This document shows positions 1-10,024 of a DNA stretch of 64,000 nucleotides, piece after piece. This DNA is from Alicycliphilus denitrificans K601 (GTDB lineage Bacteria; Pseudomonadota; Gammaproteobacteria; Burkholderiales; Burkholderiaceae_C). The DNA lies in the NCBI RefSeq assembly GCF_000204645.1, contig NC_015422.1, positions 1,240,001 to 1,304,000 on the forward strand. Direction: 5' to 3'. A program made the translations under genes and the position numbers. Under the pieces are notes generated by a model that saw only the letters and a list, made by a program, of their open reading frames with translations, did no database searches and was not told where the DNA came from. The first letter of the stretch is position 1; each line of letters begins with the position of its first letter.

Positions 1-1
1 G

Positions 2-169
2 TACCACGCCGAGGCTGGCTTCCTGCGCTTTTGCCACCAGAAACCGGTGCTGGCGCAGTCGCGCTGGTCCCTGGGGCATCTGCTGTATCCGCCCTACGGC
101 GCGCGCTTCGACAGGATCATGGCGCTGCTGCGGCGCCTGATGCAGGGCGGTTTGAACGGGCAGGGCTAA
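2..169 (+). CDS. NAD(P)-dependent aldehyde dehydrogenase, C-terminal fragment (5' end outside window)
   Basis: Only the last 55 codons are in the window; the frame enters at base 2 and ends with TAA at 167-169. The tail contains YHAEAGFLRFCHQKPV and, further on, LLYPPYGARFDRIMALLRRL. A 'YH-E-GF--F-H-K-V' stretch followed by 'PPYG' is how coniferyl-aldehyde-type aldehyde dehydrogenases end; there it forms the oligomerisation arm after the catalytic domain. The catalytic Cys and Glu lie upstream and cannot be checked. The family assignment is from recall of the C-terminal pattern, so the substrate is open. Confidence 0.6.
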   Translation, partial: YHAEAGFLRFCHQKPVLAQSRWSLGHLLYPPYGARFDRIMALLRRLMQGGLNGQG

Positions 170-245
170 ACCTGGGGGCTAGCGTGCCGTAAGGCATTTG
201 CGCGAGAATGTTAGGTTTCTCGAAATTCACCCGTTTTCGTTTCCC

Positions 246-767
246 ATGTCCAGTATCCAGGTTCGTCCCGCCACTCTTCGCGATGCCAAAGCCATTGCTC
301 AGGTCCATACCATTGCCGCGATGGAAGCTTACCGAGGTCTGCTGCCGGACGATCAATTGAAAGCCATGTCATCGGTCGAGAAGCGCCAAGCCTATTGGCG
401 CGAGGCCATCGAGTATTGCGAGCCCCAGGTCCAGGTGGCCGTGGAGGGCGACAAGATCGTCGGCTTCGTCGGCTTCGACCGTTCGCGCGATGAAAAGACC
501 CGCAACACCACGGGCGAGATCTGGGCCATCTACGCCGCTCCCTCGCACTGGAACAAAGGCGTGGGCCTTGCCCTGTGGGACGCCGCGCGCGACGGCCTGC
601 ACGAGGAAGGTTGCACCACCGTCACGGCCTGGGTGCCGCTGCGCAACGAGCGCGCCTTGCGCTTTCACGAAATGGCCGGTTTCAAGCGCGAGATGACCAC
701 CGCCAAGACCGCCGTGATCGGTGGCGTGAAGGTGGAAGAGGTGCGCCTCAAGCGCTCCATCAACTGA
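246..767 (+). CDS. GNAT family N-acetyltransferase
   Basis: A 173-residue protein beginning MSSIQVRPATLRDAKAIAQV, the usual first strand and helix of GNAT enzymes, which transfer an acetyl group from acetyl-CoA to an amine. The acetyl-CoA loop (motif A) is visible around residues 108-125 as IYAAPSHWNKGVGLALWDAA, with N-K-G-V-G in place of the usual R/Q-x-x-G-x-G. It is followed by the C-terminal motif ERALRFHEMAGFKRE. The frame stays open upstream to an in-frame ATG at 198, but the GNAT fold starts at 246, so that start is preferred; neither has a convincing ribosome binding site. The acceptor substrate is unknown. It stands alone, 25 bp before the methyltransferase gene. Confidence 0.85.
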   Translation: MSSIQVRPATLRDAKAIAQVHTIAAMEAYRGLLPDDQLKAMSSVEKRQAYWREAIEYCEPQVQVAVEGDKIVGFVGFDRSRDEKTRNTTGEIWAIYAAPSHWNKGVGLALWDAARDGLHEEGCTTVTAWVPLRNERALRFHEMAGFKREMTTAKTAVIGGVKVEEVRLKRSIN

Positions 768-792
768 AACCCTTTCCCTGGCGGGCCTGGCG

Positions 793-1932
793 ATGATCGA
801 GTGGAGCGAGCGGGGCGAGGTGCGCCGCGCGCTCTGGCGCTCGGAAAGCGGCGCCGCGGCGCCGCGGCGCGTGCAGCCGGTGGACGACACTGTGGCGGCC
901 GACATCGCCTACCGCCTGGCCTGCGAGGGCACGGCGCTGCTCTGGCGCGGCGACTTCCAGAACGCGCGCCAGCTGCTGCAGGCATTGATGCGCCGCGCCG
1001 ACCGCAGGCCCGCGAAGGCCGCGGCCCGGGCGGCGCAGAAAATGGCCGAGGCCAGCCCGGCCGAGCGCTTCCACCTGCACCGCCAGGCGCAGGCGCAGCG
1101 CACGCGCACCCTTGGCGCGCTGCTCATCCCGGTCGAGGGTGACTACTCGATTGCGCTGCGCCGCGCGCCCGACTGGCGCACCGCCTGCACCGAGGCCTGG
1201 GGCCCGGCCAGCGGCGAGGCCAGCGCGGTCGCGCTGCGCGAGCTGCTGGGCGTCGTCGGTGCGCATGAATGGCGCAAGAAGGGGGTGGAAGTCCCCGCGC
1301 TGGGCGATCGCATCCACCCGCACTACGGCGTGTTCTCGCCGGTACGCGGCGAGTACATCGACCTCGTGGCGCAGGCGCCGCTGCCGGGCACCAGCTTGGC
1401 GTTCGACATCGGCACCGGCACCGGCGTGCTCGCGGCCGTGCTCGCGCGCCGGGGCGTGCGCCGCGTCGTCGCCACCGAGCTGGCGCCGCGCGCCCTGGCC
1501 TGCGCGCAGGACAACCTGCGGCGCCTGGGCCTGCAGGACCGGGTCGAGCTGCTGGCGGCCGACCTGTTCCCGCCCGGGCGCGCGCCGCTCGTGGTCTGCA
1601 ACCCGCCCTGGCTGCCGGCGCGGCCGAGCTCGGCCATAGAGCAGGCCGTGTACGACGAGGGCAGCCGCATGCTCAAGGGCTTTCTGGCCGGGCTGCGTGA
1701 GCACCTGGAGCCCGGCGGCGAGGGCTGGCTGGTCCTGTCGGACCTGGCCGAGCATCTGGGCTTGCGCTCGCGTGAAGACCTGCTCGGCTGGATCGCAGCG
1801 GCCGGCCTGTGCGTGCTGGGGCGCCTGGACACGCGCCCGCGCCACGGCAAAGCCCAGGACGCCGGCGACCCCCTGCACGCCGCGCGCGCAGCCGAGGTCA
1901 CCTCGCTGTGGCGGCTGGGCGCCACTGCGTAG
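793..1932 (+). CDS. Class I SAM-dependent methyltransferase
   Basis: A 379-residue protein with an N-terminal helical region of about 190 residues followed by a Rossmann-fold methyltransferase domain. The SAM-binding motif I is FDIGTGTGVLAAVLARRG (about residues 203-220), followed by an acidic motif II (ATELAPRAL). The motif IV is CNPPWLPARP (about 268-277). An N-P-P-W/Y motif is characteristic of enzymes that methylate a planar amide or exocyclic amine (PrmC, RsmC, N6-adenine types), so the target may be a protein glutamine or a nucleic-acid base; it cannot be narrowed from sequence. It ends 55 bp before dusC, the gap being filled by a dispersed repeat copy. Confidence 0.8.
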   Translation: MIEWSERGEVRRALWRSESGAAAPRRVQPVDDTVAADIAYRLACEGTALLWRGDFQNARQLLQALMRRADRRPAKAAARAAQKMAEASPAERFHLHRQAQAQRTRTLGALLIPVEGDYSIALRRAPDWRTACTEAWGPASGEASAVALRELLGVVGAHEWRKKGVEVPALGDRIHPHYGVFSPVRGEYIDLVAQAPLPGTSLAFDIGTGTGVLAAVLARRGVRRVVATELAPRALACAQDNLRRLGLQDRVELLAADLFPPGRAPLVVCNPPWLPARPSSAIEQAVYDEGSRMLKGFLAGLREHLEPGGEGWLVLSDLAEHLGLRSREDLLGWIAAAGLCVLGRLDTRPRHGKAQDAGDPLHAARAAEVTSLWRLGATA

Positions 1933-1987
1933 TTTGCTATTCAATAAATAGCTGCTAGCGCTTTATGGTAAAGCGCTGCAGGCCAAA
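1933..1987. repeat. Dispersed Comamonadaceae-type palindromic repeat, copy 1
   Basis: An 8-bp perfect inverted repeat AGCGCTTT (1957-1964) / AAAGCGCT (1970-1977) is flanked on the left by TTTGCTATT...AATAGCTG and on the right by CAGGCCAAAA. This copy is in the reverse orientation relative to copies 4 and 5. It fills the whole gap between the methyltransferase stop and the dusC start codon, so it forms the immediate leader of dusC. Confidence 0.85.
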
Positions 1988-3007
1988 ATGATTACCAAAG
2001 CACCAGCCCGCAAACCCCTGCTGCTGGCCCCCATGGAGGGGCTGCTGGACTTCGTGCTGCGCGACGTGCTGACGCGCGTGGGCGGCGTGGACCGGTGCGT
2101 GTCCGAGTTCATCCGCGTCACGGGCAGCCTGCTGCCCGACAAGGTGTTCCTGCGCTACCTCCCTGAGCTCAGGAACGGCGGACGCACGCTGGCCGGCGTG
2201 CCCGTGCGCGCCCAGCTGCTGGGCTCCGACCCGGTCAGCATGGCCGAGAACGCCGCCCGCCTGGCGGCCCTGGGCCCCGAGGGCATAGACCTGAACTTCG
2301 GCTGCCCGGCCAGGACCGTGAACCGCCACGGCGGCGGCGCGGCCCTGCTGCGCGAGCCCGAGGTCATAGCCGCCGTGGTGGCCGCCGTGCGCCGCGCCGT
2401 GCCCGCGCACCTGCCCGTGTCGGCCAAGATGCGCCTGGGCTACGACGACGCCGGCCGCGCGCGCGAATGCGCCCAGGCCATGGAGCAGGGCGGCGCGTGC
2501 GAACTGGTCGTGCACGCGCGCACCAAGGCCGACGGCTACCGCCCGCCCGCGTACTGGGAGCGGATCCCCGAGATACGCGAGGCGGTAGCTATCCCCGTGG
2601 TGGCCAACGGCGAGATCTGGACCGTGGCCGACGCGCTGCGCTGCCGGGGCGTGTCGGGCTGCGACGCACTCATGCTGGGCCGCGGCATGGTGGCCGACCC
2701 GGGGCTGGCGCTGGCCATCCGCGCGCAGGACGTGGGGCAGGGCGCCTTTGCCCTGCCCTGGGCGGCCCTGCTGCCGCAGCTGGCGCGCTTCTGGCAGCTG
2801 GTGTGCGAAGACCTGGAGCCGCGCCAGCGTGCCGGCCGGCTCAAGCAATGGCTGAACCTGCTGCGCCGGCGCTACCCCGAGGCCCAGCGGGCCTTCGACG
2901 AGGTGCGCGTGATGACCGAGCAGCGCGCCATCGGCGCCTGGGTCGCGCGGGCCGTGGAGCTGGCCGCTACAGCAGGTGGTCGGGCGCCAGCGGGCCCAGC
3001 AGCCTGA
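1988..3007 (+). CDS. dusC: tRNA-dihydrouridine synthase, DusC type
   Basis: A 339-residue FMN enzyme that reduces a uridine of tRNA (position 16 in the DusC subfamily) to dihydrouridine with NADPH. It opens with the TIM-barrel FMN-binding strand LLLAPMEGLLDFVLRD. The catalytic cysteine is Cys106 in NFGCPARTVNRHGGGA, followed by SAKMRLG, VVHARTKADGY and the FMN-phosphate loop VVANGEIWTVADAL...LMLGRGMVADP. 'GCPARTVNRHGGGA' and the adjacent 'LL--PE' are typical of DusC rather than DusA or DusB. The ATG at 1988 directly follows a repeat copy and lacks a clear Shine-Dalgarno sequence. The last 41 bp overlap the convergent phospholipase-D-family gene. Confidence 0.93.
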   Translation: MITKAPARKPLLLAPMEGLLDFVLRDVLTRVGGVDRCVSEFIRVTGSLLPDKVFLRYLPELRNGGRTLAGVPVRAQLLGSDPVSMAENAARLAALGPEGIDLNFGCPARTVNRHGGGAALLREPEVIAAVVAAVRRAVPAHLPVSAKMRLGYDDAGRARECAQAMEQGGACELVVHARTKADGYRPPAYWERIPEIREAVAIPVVANGEIWTVADALRCRGVSGCDALMLGRGMVADPGLALAIRAQDVGQGAFALPWAALLPQLARFWQLVCEDLEPRQRAGRLKQWLNLLRRRYPEAQRAFDEVRVMTEQRAIGAWVARAVELAATAGGRAPAGPAA

Positions 3008-4577
3008 GCAGCAGGCGCAGGCCCAGGCTACTGTCGGGGTCGGTGTGAGCGTCCTGCAGGCCGCTGCCCTCGGGCGGGTGCCACACCAGCCGGTCCTCCT
3101 CCTGGTGCTCCAGGCGCCAGGCACCCTGGCGCATCGCCGCGTCGATCTGCCCGGCCGCCTCGGCGGCCAGCCTGCGGCTGCGGATCAGCAGGGCGATCTC
3201 GGTGTTCTGCAGCTGCGAGCGCAGGTCCAGGTTCATCGAGCCCACGACCAGCAGCCTGCCGTCCACCACCATGACCTTGGAGTGCAGCATCGCGCGCGAC
3301 GAGCCGGCCGCGCCGCCGGAGCTGCCCAGGGCCGAGCGCAGGCCGGCCTGCTCGCTGCGCAGCTCGTAGAGCTCTACGCCCATGGCCAGCAGGGCCTTGC
3401 GGTGGCGCGCGTAGCCCACGTGGGCGATGGGCGCGTCGTTGGAGGCCAGCGAGTTGGTCAGCACGCGCACGCGTACGCCGCGCGCGCGTGCCGCCGCAAA
3501 GGCGCGCAGCATGTCGTCGCCCGGCACGAAGTAGGGCGAGATGACGAGCAACTCGCGCTGCGTCCCCGCCATGAGGTCGAGCAGGCCGTCGACCACCGTG
3601 TCGCCGAACTCCTGCGCCTCGTCGCCGTCCAGCGGGATCTTGGCGGGCTTGTCCGCCAGCATCGCCGCCGGCGCCCAGGTGAACTCCGCGGTGCGCAGGT
3701 CCATGGGCTGCGAGTCCCATGCATGGGCCGGCTGCTCCGGCGCGGGCGCATCCGCCACGGGCGAGCCATTCCCTTCGGGCTGAACCTGCGCGCGCAGGCG
3801 CTCCAGCTCCTCGCGGGTGATGAGCGACTGCACGGGGTAGGCGCGCGGGTTGTTCCAGTAGCTGTCGAAGCTGCGCGACATGTCGGCCACGATGGGGCCT
3901 GCGGCCAGCACGTCGAGATCGACGAAGTTCTCGGCCTGCGACCTGCCGAAGTAGGCATCGCCCAGGTTGCGCCCGCCCGTCACGCCCATCATGTTGTCGG
4001 CAATGAACAGCTTGTTGTGCATGCGCTGCTGCACGCGCTGGAAATCGGCGAGCGACCCCCACAGCCGCCCCAGGGCGGATGCGCGCGGGCCCGCCACGGG
4101 GTTGAACATGCGCATCTCGACGTTCGGCACGAACGCCATGCCCATGACCAGGGCGTTGCGCCCCGTGCTGTGGAAATCGTCCAGCAGTATGCGCACCCGC
4201 ACCCCGCGCCGCGCGGCCGCCGCCACGCCGCGCAGCAGGCGCGCGGAACTCTCGTCGGCATGGATCGCGTAGTACTGCAGGTCCAGCGTCTTCTGCGCCG
4301 ACTGCACAAGGGCCAGCCGGCTGCCGTAGGCCTCTTGCGGGCCGCTCAGCAGCATGAAACCCGAGGCGTAGCGGGAGCCTGCCGCCTGGCGGCGCTCCTG
4401 CACCAGTTGCGCCAGTGCCGTGGGCTGCGCGGCGACATCGAGGGCGGTGGAGACGGGCCTGTCCACATCCTTGGGAAGGCCGGCGCAGCCCGCGCAGAGC
4501 AGCGCCAGCCACGCGATGGCACACCAGCGCCGCGGGGTGCATGCGGCGGGGCTGGGAAGCGTGGTTGCGGCGGGCAT
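2967..4577 (-). CDS. Phospholipase D superfamily protein, cardiolipin synthase C-like
   Basis: A 536-residue protein with two HKD catalytic motifs: HNKLFIAD (His187, Lys189, Asp194) and HSKVMVVDGRLLVVGSMNLD (around residue 435). Each is followed by the G-S/T-x-N-x-D motif of the PLD fold, so a complete two-lobed active site is present. The N-terminus is a signal sequence ending LALLCAGC, an imperfect lipobox, suggesting envelope location. Size, sequence style (QYYAIHAD, ILLDDFHS) and signal agree with ClsC/YmdC-type cardiolipin synthases, which join phosphatidyl groups. Related PLD-like proteins exist, so the exact reaction is inferred. The ATG at 4577 lies 23 bp downstream of the end of ribD in the same direction. 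The 3' end overlaps dusC by 41 bp. Confidence 0.85.
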   Translation of the reverse strand: MPAATTLPSPAACTPRRWCAIAWLALLCAGCAGLPKDVDRPVSTALDVAAQPTALAQLVQERRQAAGSRYASGFMLLSGPQEAYGSRLALVQSAQKTLDLQYYAIHADESSARLLRGVAAAARRGVRVRILLDDFHSTGRNALVMGMAFVPNVEMRMFNPVAGPRASALGRLWGSLADFQRVQQRMHNKLFIADNMMGVTGGRNLGDAYFGRSQAENFVDLDVLAAGPIVADMSRSFDSYWNNPRAYPVQSLITREELERLRAQVQPEGNGSPVADAPAPEQPAHAWDSQPMDLRTAEFTWAPAAMLADKPAKIPLDGDEAQEFGDTVVDGLLDLMAGTQRELLVISPYFVPGDDMLRAFAAARARGVRVRVLTNSLASNDAPIAHVGYARHRKALLAMGVELYELRSEQAGLRSALGSSGGAAGSSRAMLHSKVMVVDGRLLVVGSMNLDLRSQLQNTEIALLIRSRRLAAEAAGQIDAAMRQGAWRLEHQEEDRLVWHPPEGSGLQDAHTDPDSSLGLRLLLRLLGPLAPDHLL

Positions 4578-4600
4578 GGGCGGCGTGGCGGCTCGTGCCG

Positions 4601-5713
4601 TCAGAAATCGGCCCGTCCCGCCACGCGGGCGATCAGCCGCAGGTCCGGGCCCAGCTGCTGCATGCCGTGGAACTCCATGCGCACGCCATCGGCCAGGGCC
4701 TGCAGCGGCCCCCAGCTCGCCAGCCCATGCGCGCCGCTGCCCAGCAGCAAGGGCGCCAGGTACAGCAGCAGCTCATCGACCAGCCCCTCGCGCAGGAACG
4801 AGCCGTTGAGCTTGTGGCCCGCCTCCAAGTGCAGTTCGTTCACGCCGTTCGCGCCCAGGTCGCGCAGCATGGCGGGCAGGTCCACCTTGCCGCGCGCATT
4901 GGGCAGCACGATGACCGTGGCGCCGCGCGCCCGCAGCGCCTGCGCCCGGTCAGGGTGGCCGTCGGCGGCGTAGATGAAAACGCGCCGCCCAGGCACGTCG
5001 AACAGGCGCGCGCCGAGCGGCGTCTGCAGCCGGCTGTCCACGACCACCAGGTGCGGCTGGCGCGGCGTGGCCACCTCGCGCACGTTCAGAAGCGGGTCGT
5101 CCTCCAGCACCGTGCCGATGCCGGTCAGCACCGCGCAGGCGCGCGCGCGCCAGGCATGGCCGTCCGCGCGCGCGGCGGGCGCGGTGATCCACTGGCTGGT
5201 GCCATTGGCCAGCGCCGTCACGCCGTCGAGCGAGGCCGCGGCCTTCATGCGCACCCAGGGCATGCCGCGCACCATGCGGCTGAAGAAGCCGATGTTGAGC
5301 TCGCGCGACTGCTGCGCGCCCGGCCCCACCTGCACGTCGATGCCCGCCGCCCGCAGCCGCGCGAAGCCCTGCCCGCCTACCAAGGGATTCGGGTCCTCGA
5401 TGGAGGCCACCACGCGCCCGATGCCGGCCTGGATCAGCGCGTCGCAGCACGGCCCTGTGCGCCCCTGGTGCGCGCAGGGCTCCAGCGTCACGTAGGCCGT
5501 CGCGCCGCGCACGTCATTGCCGCTGGCCGCCGCGTCGCGCAGTGCCACCACCTCGGCATGCGGGCCGCCGGCCTGCTGGGTGAAGCCCTGGCCCAGCACA
5601 GCGCCGGCGCCGCTGGCAATGACGCAGCCGACGCGCGGATTGGGGTTGGAAAGAAAAAGCGCCTGGGCGGCGAGCCCAAGCGCTTGGGTGATGAAGGGGG
5701 CAGCGTCTGTCAT
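4601..5713 (-). CDS. ribD: Bifunctional riboflavin biosynthesis protein RibD (deaminase/reductase)
   Basis: A 370-residue protein. The N-terminal zinc deaminase domain has PHAEV (His52, Glu54) and EPCAHQGRTGPCC (Cys80, Cys89) and removes the amine from diaminohydroxyphosphoribosylamino-pyrimidine. The C-terminal domain (about 150-370; KAAASLDGVTALANG..., ending LLLGSGAHGLASW... and DLRLIARV) is the NADPH-dependent reductase for the next riboflavin step. The usual R-T-P-P-C is R-T-G-P-C here, which leaves the zinc ligands intact. Start: the family begins at MTDAAPFITQALGLAAQALF (5713), although the frame is open 33 codons further. It follows pilE by 37 bp and may be co-transcribed with the pilin operon. 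No FMN riboswitch is seen upstream, where pilE sits. Confidence 0.93.
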   Translation of the reverse strand: MTDAAPFITQALGLAAQALFLSNPNPRVGCVIASGAGAVLGQGFTQQAGGPHAEVVALRDAAASGNDVRGATAYVTLEPCAHQGRTGPCCDALIQAGIGRVVASIEDPNPLVGGQGFARLRAAGIDVQVGPGAQQSRELNIGFFSRMVRGMPWVRMKAAASLDGVTALANGTSQWITAPAARADGHAWRARACAVLTGIGTVLEDDPLLNVREVATPRQPHLVVVDSRLQTPLGARLFDVPGRRVFIYAADGHPDRAQALRARGATVIVLPNARGKVDLPAMLRDLGANGVNELHLEAGHKLNGSFLREGLVDELLLYLAPLLLGSGAHGLASWGPLQALADGVRMEFHGMQQLGPDLRLIARVAGRADF

Positions 5714-5750
5714 GGCGCTGGCGATGGTAGCGCGCCATGAGGGGCGCGGC

Positions 5751-6185
5751 TTATTTGCTCCAGCAGTCGGGGTTGTAGCCCGATTCGCCGGACTTCTTGC
5801 CTGCGGCGCCACGCACGCCAGTATTGCTCAGTGTGTAGGTGCCGCATTTGTCGCCCGTCTGCGCACCCTTGGGTACGGCCGTGAGCGTGTAGGCAGCATT
5901 GGTATTGCCCGCCTGAAAGGCAATGTCATAGCGCTTAGTGGTATCGCCGCTCCAGGTGAGTGCGGCGGGCAGCGTTGTGGGGTAAACGCCTGTGGCGGTG
6001 GCCGCCCGCTCCAGCCATTGCTGCGCCTGCAGCAGGCCGGCGCGTGCATCGGCGCGATGCCCGCGCTGCACATACTCGGTGTAGCTGGGGTAGGCAATGG
6101 CCGTGAGGATGCCCACGACGGCCACCACGATCATCAGCTCGATGAGGGTGAAGCCGCGCTGTTTCTCGTGCATTCGTTGGATCAT
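5751..6185 (-). CDS. pilE: Type IV minor pilin PilE
   Basis: A 144-residue prepilin beginning [20 protein letters not shown], with the PilD cleavage and N-methylation site G-FTLIE and the hydrophobic N-terminal helix that anchors the subunit in the pilus core. The C-terminal part has a Cys pair (GDKCGTY and NPDCWSK), matching the disulfide-bonded D-region of pilins. It is last in the minor-pilin cluster, 10 bp after pilY1, where PilE is normally found. An AAGGA ribosome binding site sits 5-6 nt before ATG 6185, supporting this start over the internal ATG at 6173. Because of its position it is called a minor pilin, not the major PilA. Confidence 0.88.
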   Translation of the reverse strand: MIQRMHEKQRGFTLIELMIVVAVVGILTAIAYPSYTEYVQRGHRADARAGLLQAQQWLERAATATGVYPTTLPAALTWSGDTTKRYDIAFQAGNTNAAYTLTAVPKGAQTGDKCGTYTLSNTGVRGAAGKKSGESGYNPDCWSK

Positions 6186-6195
6186 GGGTTTCCTT

Positions 6196-9100
6196 TCACT
6201 TCACTTGCCGCCAGCTTGGGCGCAGGGATTGTTCGGGCATGCAGGCCATGGCAACCTTGTTGTTTTTCGCGTCGATATCCAGGTTCTGGCAGTCCCCACT
6301 TCCGCCCTTCTTGATAATGGTGTGCGAGCCCTTGGTCACTTGTGAGCGCGATACGCGTTTGTCGTCTCCGCATGTATGGCATGTACCGCTGCTGCTGCCG
6401 CTGCCGGGTGGGCTGTAGAACATGCCATTGCCGTCATAGTCCAGCAGTTGCACCGTGGGCCGCTTGCCATCCATGATGTTGACCAGGGTGAGGTACTGGC
6501 GCTCTTCGTCCACCGTGCTGGATTCGCAGCTTTCCACATTGGGGTCTACGTCAGAGCCTTTAGCGGGCACCTGGGAATAGACGGCCAGGATATTGCTGCC
6601 GTCGTAGAACTCCATGGGTTTAAGCAGACGCTCGCCGACGGCTGGCAGATCCATGTACCAGCCATTGAAGTTGACCCAGGTTTCCTTTTTCAACTCATCC
6701 GTTACATCCACGGTGGCATAGCCGGCAGCGCCTACGGCCGTTATTTTCTGGGCGGCCAGCTTGGCATTGACCACGCCTTCGCCCAGCGCCGCTGGCGCAG
6801 GAACACAGTTGGGGCCGGTGGGGCAAGTGCCTCCGCCAGGGTGCACCTCCAGGCGTTTGCCCTTGGCCGTGTCGACGAGGCGGTAGCGCGTGTTATCGAG
6901 CACCGAGTACAGGGTTTGCACAGTCGCGTCGTTTTCGTCTACCTTGGTGACGTTGCGGCCCGTGCCAAAGGCCACCATCATTCCGCCGACCGATACGGCC
7001 TTGGCGCTTGTTCCGGTTCCCACGACCATAGTGCGATCATTGGCGCGCACGGTGGGGGCGGTGGTAATGGGCTGGAGTTTTGTGCGGGCACTGCCCAACG
7101 ATGCAGGCCCCTTGGCCGTGAACAGCGGCTGGCCGCCGAAAGCCACGCTCCAGTTCGAGTCGTTCACGTTGGTGAGGTCGAACTTCCACAGGTTGCCCAG
7201 GTTGTCGCCTGCGTAGGCTACGTCGGCACGACCGTCGCCGTTGAGGTCAACCAGACGCGGAGCCGCCAAGCCATTGTCGTTGGCCTTGTCCGTACCGACG
7301 GCATCGGCCGTGGCGGCGGAAATGCGCTTGAGTTCCTTGTTTCCGTCCAGGTACTGGATCAGCAGCACGGGCCGCTGATTGGCGCTGTTGTAGCCATTGC
7401 CCATGACAACCGCCCAACGGTCGTTGTTCATGCGCGTGATCTGCGTGGTGCGCATGGGATTGTTCTCATCCAGCACGGGACGGGCGGTGATGTTGCCTAT
7501 GTCCTTGTCCTCTTCCACTGCCGTTTCGCAGGCGGTCTTCTGGGTACCGCTCATGGCTGCGCAGTTGGGTGCGCCTTCGGCTCCCCGGGTGCGGTCGAGT
7601 ACCACTAGCTTCTGCGCGCTGCCCTCATTGAAGCCGGGGACGCTTCCGTCATCACCCGGGGCGGGGTTGGTGACGTCCAGCACGAAGTAGCCTTTGCCGC
7701 CGGCACCCATCGTTCCCACCAGGAGAGTCCGCCAATCCGGAACGGTGCTGGAGGGGTTAGCCGGGTCGGGGCTTCCCAGATCCACGTCGCCGGTCATGGG
7801 CGAGCCATCGACAAAGAACCTGTGCTTGTTGTTGTAGGCGGGATCGGTCAGCAGGGGGAGGCTGGCGATCACGCCGCGCGGCGCGTAGGCAATTTTTTCC
7901 GTGCCGTCGGTGGCGGAAAAGCCGTGAAGCAGGCCGTCGTTGCCCCCCACGTAGATCATGGGCGTGCGGGATTTCCTGGCAAGCGTGAAGGCGCCATAAC
8001 CTTTGAGCGGGTAGTTGCTGGCCGGAGCCCCCGTGTACCACACCACGGAGTTGACGATGTCACCCTGGCGGCTCTTGCGTTCGCGGAAAGGTTTGGACGT
8101 CGAGTAGCCCGAGGTTTCGGAGCCTTCCAGAGAGCGGTCGCCGCGGATGAAGTTGAGCCTGTTCTCGCCGTTGGTGGCGACGGTCACGGTGGTGTCGCTG
8201 GGGTCTTTCCCCAGCAGGGCTTTTTGGTCAGTGCTGAGATTGCTTTGATCGCTGGCCCATTTGAAGGCCACGCCGCCCTTGTTCTTGGATGTGACCCATT
8301 GGTCGCTCCAGCTCAAGATCAGCCGGGTACTGGTATCCATGGCGTCCAGCTTGTCGGCCGTGTTCTTGCCGCCCCAGCTTGTGGTGGGCTCCGTGGTCCC
8401 GTCCTTTTTCACCGTTTCCGCCGTCACGAAGCCTTTCCAGGCGTTCTTGGGTTCGTAGTTGCCGGTGAATTTGCCTACGTCGTTGCGCGAAATGTTCGAG
8501 CCGCTGGTGGCCGTGGAGGTGAGGTCCGGATCGACCTGGGTGTTGATCTGCTGGAAGATGTCGCGGAAGGCTTTCGCCAGGTCCTCCCCCTTCTCGACGG
8601 CATAGAAGCGGCCCCGGCCATTGAGGGCCGCATGCCACAAATCCAGCGAGCGGACGGGTTCGCCGCCGCTGCCTATGTCGGGCCACTTGATGTTGCCGGT
8701 GATGAAGTCGGGCAGGCTCCCGTTGGAGCCCGGGTCGTAGCTGAACGGGACCATCAGGTCGGTGTCGAAGGTGGCCTTGTTACCCGTGGCGCATCCCTGG
8801 CCGGGGGCCTGGATGACGGTGCATGCCGTATCGGGTGCCGCTGGGTCTTTGCTTCCGGAGACTTTGTTTCCGGGCCAGGTGTAGGCCATCTTGCTGAGGC
8901 CGATGGTATAGGTCACCATGTGTGGCCAGTTGGCCGGGTTGTAGCGCGGGTTCCAGAAACGATCCAGGATGGCGTCGTTGCCCGTGGTGTCCTTGCCGAA
9001 GTTTTCCGTTGCAGGGGCTTTGTTGTATTCGGCGGTGGGCTGCGGAGTGCCCTTCAAGCCGGTCACGCCATTGGAGTCCGTGGCCGTTTGCAGCTTGGTG

Positions 9101-9933
9101 GACCAGCTCTTGAAGGCCCAGTCGGCAAGGGTGTTGCTGTAGGTGTCTGCGTACAGGCCGTTCTTGGGGCGGTTGGCGAGGGTTGTGCTCCCATACACGG
9201 TGCCATCGGGAAGGGTGATGTTGTTGGTGTTGTCGTCCTGAGTGCCGCCCGACACAGAACCGTTCCAGCGCCCGTCGGTCATGAAGATGTGGTAGTTGCG
9301 CCGGCATCCCAGATAGGGTGTGGCCGCGGTGCCGGGTACGGAGGCCCAGGGGCCGTTCTTGTCCAGATTGGCACGCATATATTCATCGGCCTGCTTGAAC
9401 ATCTTGTGCGAAGGCGTCGAACTGCTCGGTTTCAGCTTGCTGACGAAGGTGAGGAAGTTCGCCCGGTGGGCACCAGCCAGCACCTGCATGGAATTGGTAG
9501 CAAGTGTCGGTGTGCTGCCCGTCGAGCCAGGAAGCGAGCCCGGGTTGCCATTGTTGGCATTCATGGCCTGCCATGCCAGACGGATCTTTTTGTCGGGCAG
9601 TAGGCTGCTGTCGTATTTCTCGTGGGTGGGGTCGAAAATCGACTGCAGTGCGTACTTCAGCACGTTCATACGCCTGCTGGTGCCTGGCCAGGTGCCGTCG
9701 GCATTTGGGGTGGTGTTGTTGGTGGCGCCCGAGGAGCTCTCCCTGTCCACGCGGTAGTCCATACTGCCCGAGTCGTCGATAGAGATGATGACGTTGGGGG
9801 TCACGTAAGGCTGGACCGTGCCCGGCGGCGCTTGTACTAGGTCGATGGCCCAGGCGCCATGCGGCGCCAGCATCGTGCTCGCGGCCAGGGCGAGCAGGGT
9901 TTTGCGAAAGCGGGGGGGCGTTTTGCGGGGCAT
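6196..9933 (-). CDS. pilY1: Type IV pilus tip-associated adhesin PilY1
   Basis: A 1245-residue secreted protein. A Sec signal (to about Ala29, MLAPHGAWA) is followed by a von Willebrand A-like region with the metal site [11 protein letters not shown] (about 49-59). A long Ser/Thr/Asn-rich N-terminal half leads to a C-terminal beta-propeller with [20 protein letters not shown] and the calcium loop [15 protein letters not shown] (about residues 895-910). That loop corresponds to the Ca2+ site through which PilY1 controls pilus extension and retraction in Pseudomonas. A Cys-rich tail (SCESS, CHTCGDD, CQN, CMPEQ) ends the protein. A GAGGAG ribosome binding site precedes ATG 9933. It lies between pilX and pilE; the length is close to known PilY1 proteins. 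Confidence 0.93.
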   Translation of the reverse strand: MPRKTPPRFRKTLLALAASTMLAPHGAWAIDLVQAPPGTVQPYVTPNVIISIDDSGSMDYRVDRESSSGATNNTTPNADGTWPGTSRRMNVLKYALQSIFDPTHEKYDSSLLPDKKIRLAWQAMNANNGNPGSLPGSTGSTPTLATNSMQVLAGAHRANFLTFVSKLKPSSSTPSHKMFKQADEYMRANLDKNGPWASVPGTAATPYLGCRRNYHIFMTDGRWNGSVSGGTQDDNTNNITLPDGTVYGSTTLANRPKNGLYADTYSNTLADWAFKSWSTKLQTATDSNGVTGLKGTPQPTAEYNKAPATENFGKDTTGNDAILDRFWNPRYNPANWPHMVTYTIGLSKMAYTWPGNKVSGSKDPAAPDTACTVIQAPGQGCATGNKATFDTDLMVPFSYDPGSNGSLPDFITGNIKWPDIGSGGEPVRSLDLWHAALNGRGRFYAVEKGEDLAKAFRDIFQQINTQVDPDLTSTATSGSNISRNDVGKFTGNYEPKNAWKGFVTAETVKKDGTTEPTTSWGGKNTADKLDAMDTSTRLILSWSDQWVTSKNKGGVAFKWASDQSNLSTDQKALLGKDPSDTTVTVATNGENRLNFIRGDRSLEGSETSGYSTSKPFRERKSRQGDIVNSVVWYTGAPASNYPLKGYGAFTLARKSRTPMIYVGGNDGLLHGFSATDGTEKIAYAPRGVIASLPLLTDPAYNNKHRFFVDGSPMTGDVDLGSPDPANPSSTVPDWRTLLVGTMGAGGKGYFVLDVTNPAPGDDGSVPGFNEGSAQKLVVLDRTRGAEGAPNCAAMSGTQKTACETAVEEDKDIGNITARPVLDENNPMRTTQITRMNNDRWAVVMGNGYNSANQRPVLLIQYLDGNKELKRISAATADAVGTDKANDNGLAAPRLVDLNGDGRADVAYAGDNLGNLWKFDLTNVNDSNWSVAFGGQPLFTAKGPASLGSARTKLQPITTAPTVRANDRTMVVGTGTSAKAVSVGGMMVAFGTGRNVTKVDENDATVQTLYSVLDNTRYRLVDTAKGKRLEVHPGGGTCPTGPNCVPAPAALGEGVVNAKLAAQKITAVGAAGYATVDVTDELKKETWVNFNGWYMDLPAVGERLLKPMEFYDGSNILAVYSQVPAKGSDVDPNVESCESSTVDEERQYLTLVNIMDGKRPTVQLLDYDGNGMFYSPPGSGSSSGTCHTCGDDKRVSRSQVTKGSHTIIKKGGSGDCQNLDIDAKNNKVAMACMPEQSLRPSWRQVK

Positions 9934-10024
9934 GGATGCTCCTCCTCGTATCGATGGTGTAATGCGTGAAAGCAGGATCTAAGGCTTGTGTGGTGGGCGA
10001 TGGCCGCTCACTTCTTGGAAGCGA

